This document shows positions 9,294 to 17,982 of a stretch of DNA of 64,000 nt, one piece after another (position 1 is the stretch's first letter; the number at the start of each line of letters is the position of its first letter). The position numbers were made by a program, and so were the translations under genes. The stretch comes from an uncultured bacterium. Its GTDB lineage: Bacteria; Planctomycetota; UBA1135; GCA-002686595. The DNA is taken from assembly GCA_937896235.1 (NCBI GenBank), contig CALBMX010000066.1, positions 1-64,000 of the forward strand. Direction: 5' to 3'. The notes under the pieces were generated by a model. The model was not told where the DNA came from. It saw only the letters and a list, made by a program, of their open reading frames with translations, and did no database searches.

Positions 9294-10631
9294 ATGAGTA
9301 CCACCCCAAACGTGCGCCTACTAGCAATTGGTGACGTACACCTAGGGACCCGCCCCGGCAGTTTGCCGACGGACCTCGCGAACTTCGGCATTGAGGTTTC
9401 CGAACTCACTCCAGAGTCTGCGCTCGCCATCACGATTGAAAAAGCGATCGAGCTCCGAGTTCATGCGGTGCTGTTCGCAGGCGACGTCGTAGAGAGTACA
9501 AACGCTCGTTTCGAGGCGCTTCGGCCTTTGGAGATCGCGATTGCCAGGCTGCATGAAGAGGGGATACCGGCACTTGCGGTTGTCGGCAATCACGATGTCG
9601 AGGCACTTCCGCTTTTGGTCGAGCGCGTTGAGGGGCTCGAAATCATCGGTGCGGGCGGGGTGTGGGAGTCGCGCACAATCTCCGCTGCCGGAGAGCCCGT
9701 CGCCGAGATTCTGGGCTGGTCTTTCCCCGAGCGCCAAGTGCGCACGAGCCCTGTCGCGGCGCTTCTTCGCGAGCCGCTGGCCGCCTCCGGCCTGCCGCGT
9801 ATCGGATTGATCCACGGTGATCTCGATGCATCGGGTGGAGTCTACGCGCCCTTCACTTCGCGCGAGCTTTCCGAAGCGGGCCTCGACGCTTGGCTCTTGG
9901 GACACATACACAAGCCGTCGCTTGGCGCATCCGCCGAGGGAGACACGCCTTGCGGCTACTTGGGGTCGCTCTTGGGTCTGAGCCCGAAAGAATCCGGGCC
10001 CCACGGACCGTGGCTGATCGAGTTAGATGGCACGGGGGCGATCGAGCACGAGCAGCTTGTTCTCTCGCCGCTGCGATGGGAGCATGTCGACGTGCAGGTT
10101 GGCGAAGAGGACGGACCTGAGGAGGTCGCCGAGCTCCTGCTCGATGAAGCCGAACGTATCGCAGGAGAGTACCGAGAGGTCGGCTGCGCGCCACGTGCAC
10201 TTGGCCTGCGCGTTCAGCTCGTCGGTCGCTCCACGCGCATCGAAGCCCTGGAGAAACAATGCGAGGGCGGCGCTTGGGAAGACCTGCGGAGGGAGACCGG
10301 CGACACCCTGGTCTTCATCAATCGCGTGCGGTGCAAACTCGAGCTGGCCCACGACCTAGAGCAGCTTGCGCGCGGCGAAGATCCCCCCGCGCTGCTCGCC
10401 AAGAAGTTGCTCACCCTGCAAGCGGGAGGGGCGGAGTGTGCGCAGCTAGTGGCAAAGGCGCGGCTGCAACTCCAGCCCGTTGCCGCGAGCTCTCATTGGC
10501 TACCTCTCGAAAACCTACGCGACTCGGAAGATCCACTTTCCGATGAGGGCCTGCGAGCAACTTTGGTGCGCGCCGGGACAAGCGCGTTGGGAGCGCTGCT
10601 GAGTCAGCGCGAGGGGAGGACTTCCCGTTGA
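9294..10631 (+). CDS. SbcD/YhaO-like DNA repair metallophosphoesterase
   Basis: A calcineurin-like metallophosphoesterase of the SbcD/Mre11/YhaO group. The five metal-binding motifs are visible: GDVHLG, GDVVES, GNHDVE, IHGDLD and LGHIHKP, all within the first 215 residues. The rest (about 230 residues) would form the capping domain and the ATPase-binding region. It overlaps the next gene, a YhaN-like coiled-coil ATPase, by the TTGA junction, which matches the two-subunit SbcCD/Mre11-Rad50 layout. Expected role: the ATP-gated nuclease subunit acting on DNA ends or hairpins. It is closer to YhaO than to classical SbcD in its partner. Substrate is inferred. Confidence 0.88.
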   Translation: MSTTPNVRLLAIGDVHLGTRPGSLPTDLANFGIEVSELTPESALAITIEKAIELRVHAVLFAGDVVESTNARFEALRPLEIAIARLHEEGIPALAVVGNHDVEALPLLVERVEGLEIIGAGGVWESRTISAAGEPVAEILGWSFPERQVRTSPVAALLREPLAASGLPRIGLIHGDLDASGGVYAPFTSRELSEAGLDAWLLGHIHKPSLGASAEGDTPCGYLGSLLGLSPKESGPHGPWLIELDGTGAIEHEQLVLSPLRWEHVDVQVGEEDGPEEVAELLLDEAERIAGEYREVGCAPRALGLRVQLVGRSTRIEALEKQCEGGAWEDLRRETGDTLVFINRVRCKLELAHDLEQLARGEDPPALLAKKLLTLQAGGAECAQLVAKARLQLQPVAASSHWLPLENLRDSEDPLSDEGLRATLVRAGTSALGALLSQREGRTSR

Positions 10632-13600
10632 AGTTACGCCGCCTTGAAATCAAGCTACTTCCCGGAATCGAGGATGCCTTCTCCCTGGGGGACCTTGGCG
10701 ATGGGATGAACGTTGTGCTCGGTCCAAACGGGATTGGCAAGTCGAGCCTCGTTCGCGCGATGGCATCGCTGTTGTGGAAAGATGGTGCTGCTGGCGCTCA
10801 GGTGATTGCCTCGGCGACACTTGGTAGTGATGCGGGCGAATATGCGGTCGTGCGCGAGCTCACGAGCTGGCGCTGGAAGCTTGACGGCGCTGATTGCGAT
10901 GCGCCTCGGCTCCCTGCCAGTCACCTCGAGGGCTGCTTCTTTCTCGGTTTGCGCGACCTACTCGACGATGCGCAAGACGCGGGCAAGGATGTCGCTCAGG
11001 CGATCCGCGAGCAGATGGCGGGGGGGTACGATCTTGCTGCGATTTCTGTTGCGGGTGAGGTGGAGCGCAAGACTCGCAAAGGCAAGGCGGCCCGCGCCAA
11101 GTTCGCGGAGTCGGAGGCCGCGCTTCGCAAGACAGCGGCGGGTCAGAAAGCTCTTGATAAGCGACTGGCTGGTCTGGTTGGACTGCAGGCTGGTATCGAG
11201 AAGGCGCTCATCGCGGACCGCAAGGCGAAGTACATCGAGGTCGCTGTCGAACTTCAGAGAGAGCGTGTAGTTCTCGCTGAGTGCGAGGCCGCATTGGGCG
11301 AGTTCCCTATCGCTCTGGAGGGACTTACGGGTGGCGAGAGCAGGGACCTCGAGCAGCTTGAATCCGATCTCGAAGGCAAGCGGAAGCAGTACGCTACTCT
11401 TGAAGAGGCACGTGAGCGGACTCGCGCGAAGGCGCTAGCTACAAGACTCAAGGCGCCGATTGATGGAGCGTTTTTGCGCGCCGTCAAGGTCCGCGCGGAG
11501 CGGCTTGGCGAGCTCGAATCGCAAGCGGCCCAAGCGGTTCGAGAGTGGAGGGAGACCCAAGCTCTGCTGGCGCGTGCGAGCAAGCGTGTCGGTGGCTTCG
11601 AAGAGCCTCCGGCCGAGCTGTCCCTGGCAGATACAGAGGGGCTATTCAGTTTCTTGCGTGACGTGCAGAAGGTTGCGACGGAGTGCGGGGTTGTCGAGGC
11701 GCGCCTCTCCTTACTAGACGAGGGAGCATCGTTTGGTGAGGGTGGCGAGCTCGAGAAGCGGATGCAGCGGGGGGTTGATCAGCTTCGCATTTGGTTGCGA
11801 TCACCAGATCCGGCAACGGCTCGGACAGGAGTGGAGCAACTCAAGCCAGGGAATATTCCAGCAGTCCCAGCACTTGCGTTGATCGTGTTGGGTGTTGTGC
11901 TCGCGCTTGCGATCGATCCCTGGCTGTTGTTGATCGCGGGAGTGGGCATGGGGCTGTTGCTGTCGAACTCGGTGTTGCGAATGATCGCGGACCGAATGGG
12001 TGCACCCGTAGATGCACCCGAGTTGCCGGACCGGCGGGCCCTCGCACAAGCGGAGTTCCCCGCGGGTGTCGATGGCCCCAAGGAGTGGGATCAGGATGCG
12101 GTAGCGGAGCGTCTTCAAGTTTTAGAGGATGGGTTGGCCGAAAGCCGCGCAGGACACATGCACGCCGTGGTGCAAGACACGGAGCGCAAGACCTTGCAAA
12201 GCCGCATGGAGAAGCTCTCCCTTTCGGAAACCGAGCTCGAAGCGCGCCGTCAGGTTCTGGCCCATGCCTTAGGTCTCGAAGAGATTCCCCACACCGCAGA
12301 GCTTGTGGAGCGCATGCATGCTATGGCGGCCTTGCACCAGGCGCGTGCTGCCGAAGCCCAGGCCGAAGCCGGGCAGCTCGGGAAAGCGGGCCTAGCGGCC
12401 AAGCTGCTGCTCGCATTGGTTGATGACTTTGCGCAACTCGGCGAGTTGGCACCAACGGAGGCGATTGACGCGCGGGCACGCGTGGAGGACCTCGAGGAGC
12501 GTGACCGCATCTTGCGAGGTTCCCTAGACATTGAGCTCGAACACGAGGCCGGCCTCACGCGACTTCTGGATGAGATCGAAACTCTTGAAGGGCGCATCGC
12601 GGGTATCTTTACGGGCGCGGATTTAGAACAGGGAGATCGCACCGGGCTGAAGAACTTGGTGGAGCAGCTCGGGCTTTTTAAGCGGGCGGCCCTGGACAAG
12701 AGCGTAGCCGCCAAGACAATTGCGAGGACTGAATCGCAACTGTCAGAAGCTGGCGAGAAGGGCTTGATCGAGATGGACGGGCAGAGCATAACCCTTGAAA
12801 GGGAGCGTGTAGAGAAGGCGTGCGAGGGGCTCGAAGAGAAACGGCAAGAGATCTCAGAGATTCAGAGTGAGGCTCGCCACGCTCGCGCTGGACACAGCGT
12901 CGAAGAGGGACTGCTTGCAAAGGACACCGCGCTCACCGCCTTAGAGATTTGCCGCGAGGGCGCGCTGCAGGCCGCCGCGTGCAACTTCCTGATGGAGAGC
13001 GTTCGCACTGAATACGACACAGGTAGCATGCCCGAGGTCCTCAAGCGGGCCCGCGAGCTGTTCGCCTCGTTCACTCATCACAAATATGAGCTGGCTATTG
13101 CGCCTGATGCCGGCACTTCGTTTGTCGCGCGCGAGGCGAACTCGGGGAAGGATCGCCACCTAAACGAGCTCTCGGATGGCACGCGCATTCAACTCGCACT
13201 TGCCGCGCGTCTCGCGTTTGTTGAGCAGGCTGAACAGGGACACAAGTTGCCGCTGTTTTTGGATGAGGCGCTCGACCACTCGGACGCCGAAAGGTTCCAC
13301 GCTATTGCGCGGGGCTTGGCGCGCATGATTGTCGAGGATGGGCGACAGATGTTCTATCTGACGAGTGACCCCATGGATGCCGAGCGCTTGCAGGCCGCCC
13401 TTCGCGAAGAGGGTGCCGCGCCGGCAAAGATTGTGGACCTGGCACAGGTGCGCGGCGGCGCGACCTCGGTGCGCAGCGCGGTCGAGCTTGAGGTCGCACC
13501 GCGTCCCAACGTTCTAGCTCCCGGAGAGCTCTCGGCCGCGGAGTACGGTGCGGCGCTTGCGGTTCCGTACCTCGATCCCCGCCGCGGCGGTACGGACCAA

Positions 13601-14143
13601 CATCTGTTCTACTTGCTCGGCGACGACCTCAGCCTGCTCCACAAACTCCTGGAGTTGCAGTTTGAACGCACCGGGCAATGGTTGAGCTTTCAAAAAAGCG
13701 GTGGGCCCATCGCTCTGGCCCTACAGGCCGAGAGCAAAGCCGGAGCCGAGCTGGCCGTTCGAGTTGACCTGCTCGCCGTCTTCTGCGGAGCTTGGCTCGA
13801 GGGGCGGGGGAGAAGCGTCGACCGCGTGGCGATCGAGGCTAGCAAAGTGGTCAGCGCGACGTTTACCGACAAGGTTGCCGCTTTGGCGCAGGAGTTAGGA
13901 GGCAACCCCGTCGAACTAATCGCGGCGCTGCGAGCGCGCGAGAACCCTCTGGCTAAGCGGTTCCCCGAGAAGGCTGCCGAAGGCCTAGAGCGCTACTTGA
14001 TTGATGAAGAGTTTCTCGATGATCGGCCCACTCTTAACGAGTCCGAGGTGATGGGCCGCGCCCTGGATTGCCCGGCTGCATCCCTGTTGCAAGTGGAGAC
14101 CACCACGCGACTTTTGCATCTGTGGTGGGAGCTGAGCCACTAG
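10628..14143 (+). CDS. YhaN/SbcC-like AAA ATPase with membrane segment
   Basis: Large SMC-like ATPase partner of the upstream nuclease. Walker A (GPNGIGKSS) is at residues 32-40. The ABC signature region (NELSDGTRIQLALAARLAF) is near 845 and Walker B (LPLFLDEALDHSD) near 875. Between them lie long Glu/Lys/Ala-rich coiled coils broken at about 408-450 by two hydrophobic segments (ALALIVLGVVLALA, LLLIAGVGMGLLL). The same arrangement is known in B. subtilis YhaN, where it anchors the complex to the membrane. After the ATPase core comes a further stretch of about 230 residues (940-1171), mostly helical, that I do not recognise. The TTG start is preceded by a purine-rich GGGGAGGA about 8 bases upstream. 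It ends just before a strong hairpin. Confidence 0.88.
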   Translation: MKLRRLEIKLLPGIEDAFSLGDLGDGMNVVLGPNGIGKSSLVRAMASLLWKDGAAGAQVIASATLGSDAGEYAVVRELTSWRWKLDGADCDAPRLPASHLEGCFFLGLRDLLDDAQDAGKDVAQAIREQMAGGYDLAAISVAGEVERKTRKGKAARAKFAESEAALRKTAAGQKALDKRLAGLVGLQAGIEKALIADRKAKYIEVAVELQRERVVLAECEAALGEFPIALEGLTGGESRDLEQLESDLEGKRKQYATLEEARERTRAKALATRLKAPIDGAFLRAVKVRAERLGELESQAAQAVREWRETQALLARASKRVGGFEEPPAELSLADTEGLFSFLRDVQKVATECGVVEARLSLLDEGASFGEGGELEKRMQRGVDQLRIWLRSPDPATARTGVEQLKPGNIPAVPALALIVLGVVLALAIDPWLLLIAGVGMGLLLSNSVLRMIADRMGAPVDAPELPDRRALAQAEFPAGVDGPKEWDQDAVAERLQVLEDGLAESRAGHMHAVVQDTERKTLQSRMEKLSLSETELEARRQVLAHALGLEEIPHTAELVERMHAMAALHQARAAEAQAEAGQLGKAGLAAKLLLALVDDFAQLGELAPTEAIDARARVEDLEERDRILRGSLDIELEHEAGLTRLLDEIETLEGRIAGIFTGADLEQGDRTGLKNLVEQLGLFKRAALDKSVAAKTIARTESQLSEAGEKGLIEMDGQSITLERERVEKACEGLEEKRQEISEIQSEARHARAGHSVEEGLLAKDTALTALEICREGALQAAACNFLMESVRTEYDTGSMPEVLKRARELFASFTHHKYELAIAPDAGTSFVAREANSGKDRHLNELSDGTRIQLALAARLAFVEQAEQGHKLPLFLDEALDHSDAERFHAIARGLARMIVEDGRQMFYLTSDPMDAERLQAALREEGAAPAKIVDLAQVRGGATSVRSAVELEVAPRPNVLAPGELSAAEYGAALAVPYLDPRRGGTDQHLFYLLGDDLSLLHKLLELQFERTGQWLSFQKSGGPIALALQAESKAGAELAVRVDLLAVFCGAWLEGRGRSVDRVAIEASKVVSATFTDKVAALAQELGGNPVELIAALRARENPLAKRFPEKAAEGLERYLIDEEFLDDRPTLNESEVMGRALDCPAASLLQVETTTRLLHLWWELSH

Positions 14144-14159
14144 CGCAAACGCACAAACG

Positions 14160-14198
14160 AAGAGAGGGGCGGAGCCAAATATGCCCCGCCCCTCTCTT
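14160..14198. terminator. Bidirectional hairpin between convergent genes
   Basis: A perfect inverted repeat, AGAGAGGGGCGG and CCGCCCCTCTCT, with an extra A-T pair outside it and a 13-base loop, lies between the ends of the YhaN-like gene and the convergent sigma factor gene. It is followed by TTTGGTT on the plus strand and preceded by a short A-rich stretch, so it could stop transcription from both sides. Confidence 0.8.
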
Positions 14199-14220
14199 TG
14201 GTTCGTTGTGTATGCGACGG

Positions 14221-15189
14221 TTAGGTCAACAAGTTGTTCTGTTTGCGATCGAGCAGCCCGCGTAGGCGGCTCATCACGTTGGAGTGAATCTGGCAGACGC
14301 GACTCTCCGTCAAGGCCAGCATTTCGCCGATCTCGCGCATGGTGTGGCCGAGTTGATAGTACTGCTCGATGATGAACTGTTCTTTGTGCGTCAGCGACTT
14401 GGTCATGTAGTGCATGAGGTCGCGCTTGTTGAGCTCGTTGACGGGATCTTCAGCCGTGCGATCTTCGAGGATGTCCATCTTTTCGACTGACTCGCCCTCG
14501 TCGCCGTCGTCCCATTTTTCGCTGAGCGAATACATGGCTTTGGCCTTTGCGCCTTCCATTTCTTTCAGGAGCTCGCCGTGCTCTAGGTCGAGGTGGCGTG
14601 CGAGCTCGGAGTGCGTGGGCTCGCGGCCGTACTCGCCCATCAACTTCTGGTACATGCGTTCGATGCGTGTGGCCTTCACGCGAACGAGGCGCGGAACCCA
14701 GTCCTGGCTGCGGAGCTGGTCCAGAATTGCGCCGCGAATACGGGTCGAGCAGTAGGTTTTGAACTTGTAGCCGCGGTCCGGGTCAAAGCCTCGGATCGCA
14801 TCCATCAGGCCGAATGTGCCCGCGCTAATCAGGTCGTCGAGTTCGATCGACCTCGGAAGAGTCTGCTGTAGGCGCTCCGCGTGGTAGCGGACGAGAGGCA
14901 TGTGGCGTTCCATAAGCTCGTTGCGGAGCTCTTGGAGTTGTAGGGAACCCTCGCGGCCGACGAGCTTGGACTCGTTCCCATAGGCCGTCCACAGATCCTC
15001 TGTAAGGAGCTCTGCTAACGGTGTGACGGGCATCTTGGTGACCTTTTTCTTCTTAGCCATGCGCTTAGGCTTGGCGGCTCCCGCTGCCTTGGGTTTTGAC
15101 TTCTTGTCCGGCACAGACATCAACTTGGAGATGGGGCTGGCAGGCTTCGAGGCCCTTTTGGGCTTCGAAATGGGTTTGGATGAAGTCAT
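14221..15189 (-). CDS. RNA polymerase sigma factor, FliA/WhiG (sigma-28) type
   Basis: Alternative sigma-70-family factor. Region 2 (SIELDDLISAGTFGLMDAI, then FKTYCSTRIRGAILDQLR) contacts core polymerase and the -10 element. Region 3 includes REPTHSELARHLDLEHGEL, and region 4 ends in a helix-turn-helix (TMREIGEMLALTESRVCQ). The order and spacing are those of FliA/WhiG. The N terminus is extended by about 60 residues rich in Lys, Pro, Ala and Ser, which is not part of the usual factor. The track start at 15237 is a GTG. The ATG at 15189 (322 residues) is preferred. No flagellar or anti-sigma gene lies nearby, so its regulon cannot be read from context. Confidence 0.9.
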   Translation of the reverse strand: MTSSKPISKPKRASKPASPISKLMSVPDKKSKPKAAGAAKPKRMAKKKKVTKMPVTPLAELLTEDLWTAYGNESKLVGREGSLQLQELRNELMERHMPLVRYHAERLQQTLPRSIELDDLISAGTFGLMDAIRGFDPDRGYKFKTYCSTRIRGAILDQLRSQDWVPRLVRVKATRIERMYQKLMGEYGREPTHSELARHLDLEHGELLKEMEGAKAKAMYSLSEKWDDGDEGESVEKMDILEDRTAEDPVNELNKRDLMHYMTKSLTHKEQFIIEQYYQLGHTMREIGEMLALTESRVCQIHSNVMSRLRGLLDRKQNNLLT

Positions 15190-15318
15190 AAGGCGCAGGT
15201 TGGTCAAAAAATGAAGAAATGGCCCCTTGGGGGGCACAGTTCCTTGTCGACCGCTGAGCTAGATACTTGAGAGTCATCCGGAATGTTTTTCCACTTGTGC
15301 CGTGAATGGTCCTGTTTC

Positions 15319-15837
15319 CTAAAACGTTATGAGCGAGTGAACGGGCAGGTCACCGAGCTTTGCACGTCCTGGAAGGAAGCTGAGCTCAATCACAAGGGCT
15401 GCAGCGACGGGTACCCCACCGATTTTGCGGATCAACTCGGCGGCGGCGGCCATGGTGCCGCCTGTCGCGAGAAGGTCGTCTACAATTAGGACACGCGGGT
15501 TGCCGTCCAGGGCGTCGGTATGAATCTCGACCGTGTCGGTGCCGTACTCGAGCTCATAGGTGACGGATTCCGTGGTAAATGGGAGCTTTCCGGGCTTCCG
15601 GATGGGCACAAAGCCCTTGCCCAGCATCGTCGCTAGCGGTACGCCGAAGATGAATCCTCGCGATTCTATACCCGCAATAATGTCGTAGGAATCGGGGTCC
15701 ACGAGCTCTGCGAGCATATCTACGGACAGTTTGAGCCCTTTGGGGCTAGCGAGCAGAGGCGTGATATCCTTGAAGACAATCCCGGGCTTGGGGAAGTCGG
15801 GGATGTCGCGGATATAGCTCTCGATAGAGTTCGACAC
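15319..15837 (-). CDS. apt: Adenine phosphoribosyltransferase
   Basis: Salvages adenine to AMP using PRPP in the cytoplasm. The N terminus (IRDIPDFPKPGIVFKDITPL) is the family signature. The PRPP-binding loop VLIVDDLLATGGTM and the ESRGFIFG segment are intact. The length of 172 residues is typical. It is a single gene on the minus strand with 293 bases before the divergent FG-GAP gene and 129 bases downstream to the next minus-strand gene. There is no sign of an operon. Confidence 0.96.
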   Translation of the reverse strand: MSNSIESYIRDIPDFPKPGIVFKDITPLLASPKGLKLSVDMLAELVDPDSYDIIAGIESRGFIFGVPLATMLGKGFVPIRKPGKLPFTTESVTYELEYGTDTVEIHTDALDGNPRVLIVDDLLATGGTMAAAAELIRKIGGVPVAAALVIELSFLPGRAKLGDLPVHSLITF

Positions 15838-16130
15838 AGGCAGTGGGGGAGGCCAGAGGGTAATGGGAGCGGATTAGCCCATACCTTGTATAGAACCGAG
15901 GCCTCGACTGCAATATGGATGAGGGGTCCCTAGGGCCGAATTTGCGGATTCCGGGTTCTGCCCTGCGAAGGTGCCGCAACTTGGGGGGGGGCAGGGCCTA
16001 GGTTCACCCAAAGCGCCTCGCTCACCGGACGAATTTCCATAAATGGGTTAGATTAGAAGGTCGAGTGCACTCTTCCTGGTCTTGCGGGGGCCACTTTTGA
16101 ACCCTTCGAGCGGCGCCTCGACTCCTCAAC

Positions 16131-17957
16131 ATGATCCACCCCCTGCTCTTTGTCCCCACTTGGAAATCTACAGGGCGGAGACTGTCCCAACTCGCGTTCT
16201 GGGTGCTGCTTACGGCCGTCCCGGCGTCGGCACAATTTAACGACAAGTGGGTGTCGTTCCAAAAGTCACCCACCGCGCTGCCGACCGGCGCAACGATCTC
16301 GGATGACAATCACGAGACCGACCTAGCATGGGGCGACTTGGACCTGGACGGCGATACGGACCTCGTTATCGTCCGCAAGGAGCCCTTCACGACAACGGGG
16401 GGACGTAGCAACATTTTGCTGATGAACGAGGGGGGGGTGCTCGTCGATCGGACGGTATCACACGCCTCGGCTTCGGACGTCCTCGGTGACCTCGGTTTCC
16501 TTACACCGACGAATGATCGCGACGTTGTTATCGCCGATTTGAACGGCGATGGATTCCCCGAGCTCATTACCGCGCCCGAGCAGACCGTTGGACAACCCAA
16601 ACACATTCATCATCCGCGGATCTATTGGAACTTGGGGATGGTGGCTGGCGTGTGGCAGGGCTTCCGCTACGAAGACAGTCGCTTCCCTCAGCTGTTTCAC
16701 CTGTCGAGCGGCGCAGCACTGCAGCCAAGGTTTATGGCCGTCGCGGCGGGAGACGTGAACAACGACGGTGCAGTCGATCTCTACTTTGCGGATCACGATT
16801 CCGGGACGACGCTGTGGGGCCCATTGCAGCCAGCTTCGGAAGACACGGAGGATCGACTCCTTCTCAACGACGGGAACGGGTACTTCACGGACTCGACTTT
16901 GCTGAGTCTGACCCCGGCGATGATCGAGTCGAAGTTCTGTAACTCCGTAGTGCTCGCAGACGTGAACCAAGATGGCGCTGTCGACGTCATCAAGCAGCTG
17001 ACCTACCAGTCTCCCGAGCGCCTCTCGATCGCCTACAACAATCCGCAGTCGCCGGGCGTTTTTGCGCTCCACACCACGGGTCTCGCGCCGGCACCGTATT
17101 TTGTAAACGCAGGTGATTTGAACAACGACGGTCGTTTGGACTTGGCGGTGACCTCAAACGCGAACGACTTCGTCCTATTCAACATGGGGAATAAACCAGC
17201 CGGAGATGTCAGCTGGTCCGCTCTCAAGAACGTCGAGTTTTTGGTTGGAGGCGAGCCCGTTGGATACCTTGGGCTGACCTACAGCGCGAACAACTTAATC
17301 GTTGATTTGGACGGCGACGGCTGGGACGAACTTCTGATCGCCGACGTTGATGTGGAGATTCCTGCATACGCACCGGACTTTCGACTGCACCTCTATCACA
17401 ATCGAGGTGGCACGGTGGGAGGGGCTGACATCGAGCTTGTCGAAGAGCGCGCGAGCTTGTCGGAGAGCAGCTGGCTTGGCGCGCATGGGCTCTTGGCGGA
17501 CGACTTGCGTTGGACTCATGACGTTGCCGCTTTTGATGTCAATGGCGACGGGAAGAGGGACTTGGTGCTTTCGAGGCGCGAAGGGACGCAGGTCTGGTTA
17601 CAGGTCACTCCCCCAACCTGTCAAACCGATTTGGGTTTTGGAGACGGACCCATTCTGGAAGTTTGCGGGGGCGACCTCTCGTTGGGCAACGACGCCCAGT
17701 TGGCGCTTCTCGGCGCGCCTCCCATGACTCCGACCTTTGTCGCGATCGGTCCAGCCGCGTCGCCGACGACGTTCCTGGGGACGACGGTTGTGCCTTTCCC
17801 ACCAACAGCTGTGTTCGCTTTTGCGACGGACCTAGCCGGAGAGCTGAAAGTCGCCATTCCCGGTGGTGGCGGCCCCGCGACCATAGTGGTGCAGTCGTTT
17901 CAGCTCGGCACACAGCTCACTGCGAGCAACGCAGTCGAGCTGAAGTTCCTGCCGTAA
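16131..17957 (+). CDS. Secreted FG-GAP/VCBS repeat protein with C-terminal beta module
   Basis: Exported protein with a cleavable-type signal peptide (LAFWVLLTAVPASAQ, about residues 22-36). Residues about 60-490 carry at least seven calcium-binding-like FG-GAP motifs, for example GDLDLDGDTDLVIV, ADLNGDGFPELIT, GDVNNDGAVDLYFA, GDLNNDGRLDLAV, VDLDGDGWDELLI and FDVNGDGKRDLVLS, so an integrin-like beta propeller is expected. The last ~110 residues form a separate module beginning near CQTDLGFGDGPILEVCGG and ending TASNAVELKFLP, similar to the C terminus of the matrixin at 31187. The C-terminal part may serve export, surface attachment or stability. Binding partner is unknown. Isolated plus-strand gene. 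Confidence 0.86.
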   Translation: MIHPLLFVPTWKSTGRRLSQLAFWVLLTAVPASAQFNDKWVSFQKSPTALPTGATISDDNHETDLAWGDLDLDGDTDLVIVRKEPFTTTGGRSNILLMNEGGVLVDRTVSHASASDVLGDLGFLTPTNDRDVVIADLNGDGFPELITAPEQTVGQPKHIHHPRIYWNLGMVAGVWQGFRYEDSRFPQLFHLSSGAALQPRFMAVAAGDVNNDGAVDLYFADHDSGTTLWGPLQPASEDTEDRLLLNDGNGYFTDSTLLSLTPAMIESKFCNSVVLADVNQDGAVDVIKQLTYQSPERLSIAYNNPQSPGVFALHTTGLAPAPYFVNAGDLNNDGRLDLAVTSNANDFVLFNMGNKPAGDVSWSALKNVEFLVGGEPVGYLGLTYSANNLIVDLDGDGWDELLIADVDVEIPAYAPDFRLHLYHNRGGTVGGADIELVEERASLSESSWLGAHGLLADDLRWTHDVAAFDVNGDGKRDLVLSRREGTQVWLQVTPPTCQTDLGFGDGPILEVCGGDLSLGNDAQLALLGAPPMTPTFVAIGPAASPTTFLGTTVVPFPPTAVFAFATDLAGELKVAIPGGGGPATIVVQSFQLGTQLTASNAVELKFLP

Positions 17958-17982
17958 GTCGGGATTGGCGTGATCCTGGCTC

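Noticed and set aside
11791-12423. 210-residue plus-strand frame
   Set aside because: Inside the YhaN-like ATPase in another frame; composition is Arg/Ser-rich like shadow frames.
9294-14143. Known anti-phage defence island
   Set aside because: The nuclease/ATPase pair is flanked by housekeeping genes, with no other defence gene, integrase or tRNA, so a repair role is more likely.
15979-15990. Run of G's as a phase-variation tract
   Set aside because: G runs also occur at 55816 and 59223 in non-coding gaps; none lies in a gene start where slippage would switch expression.
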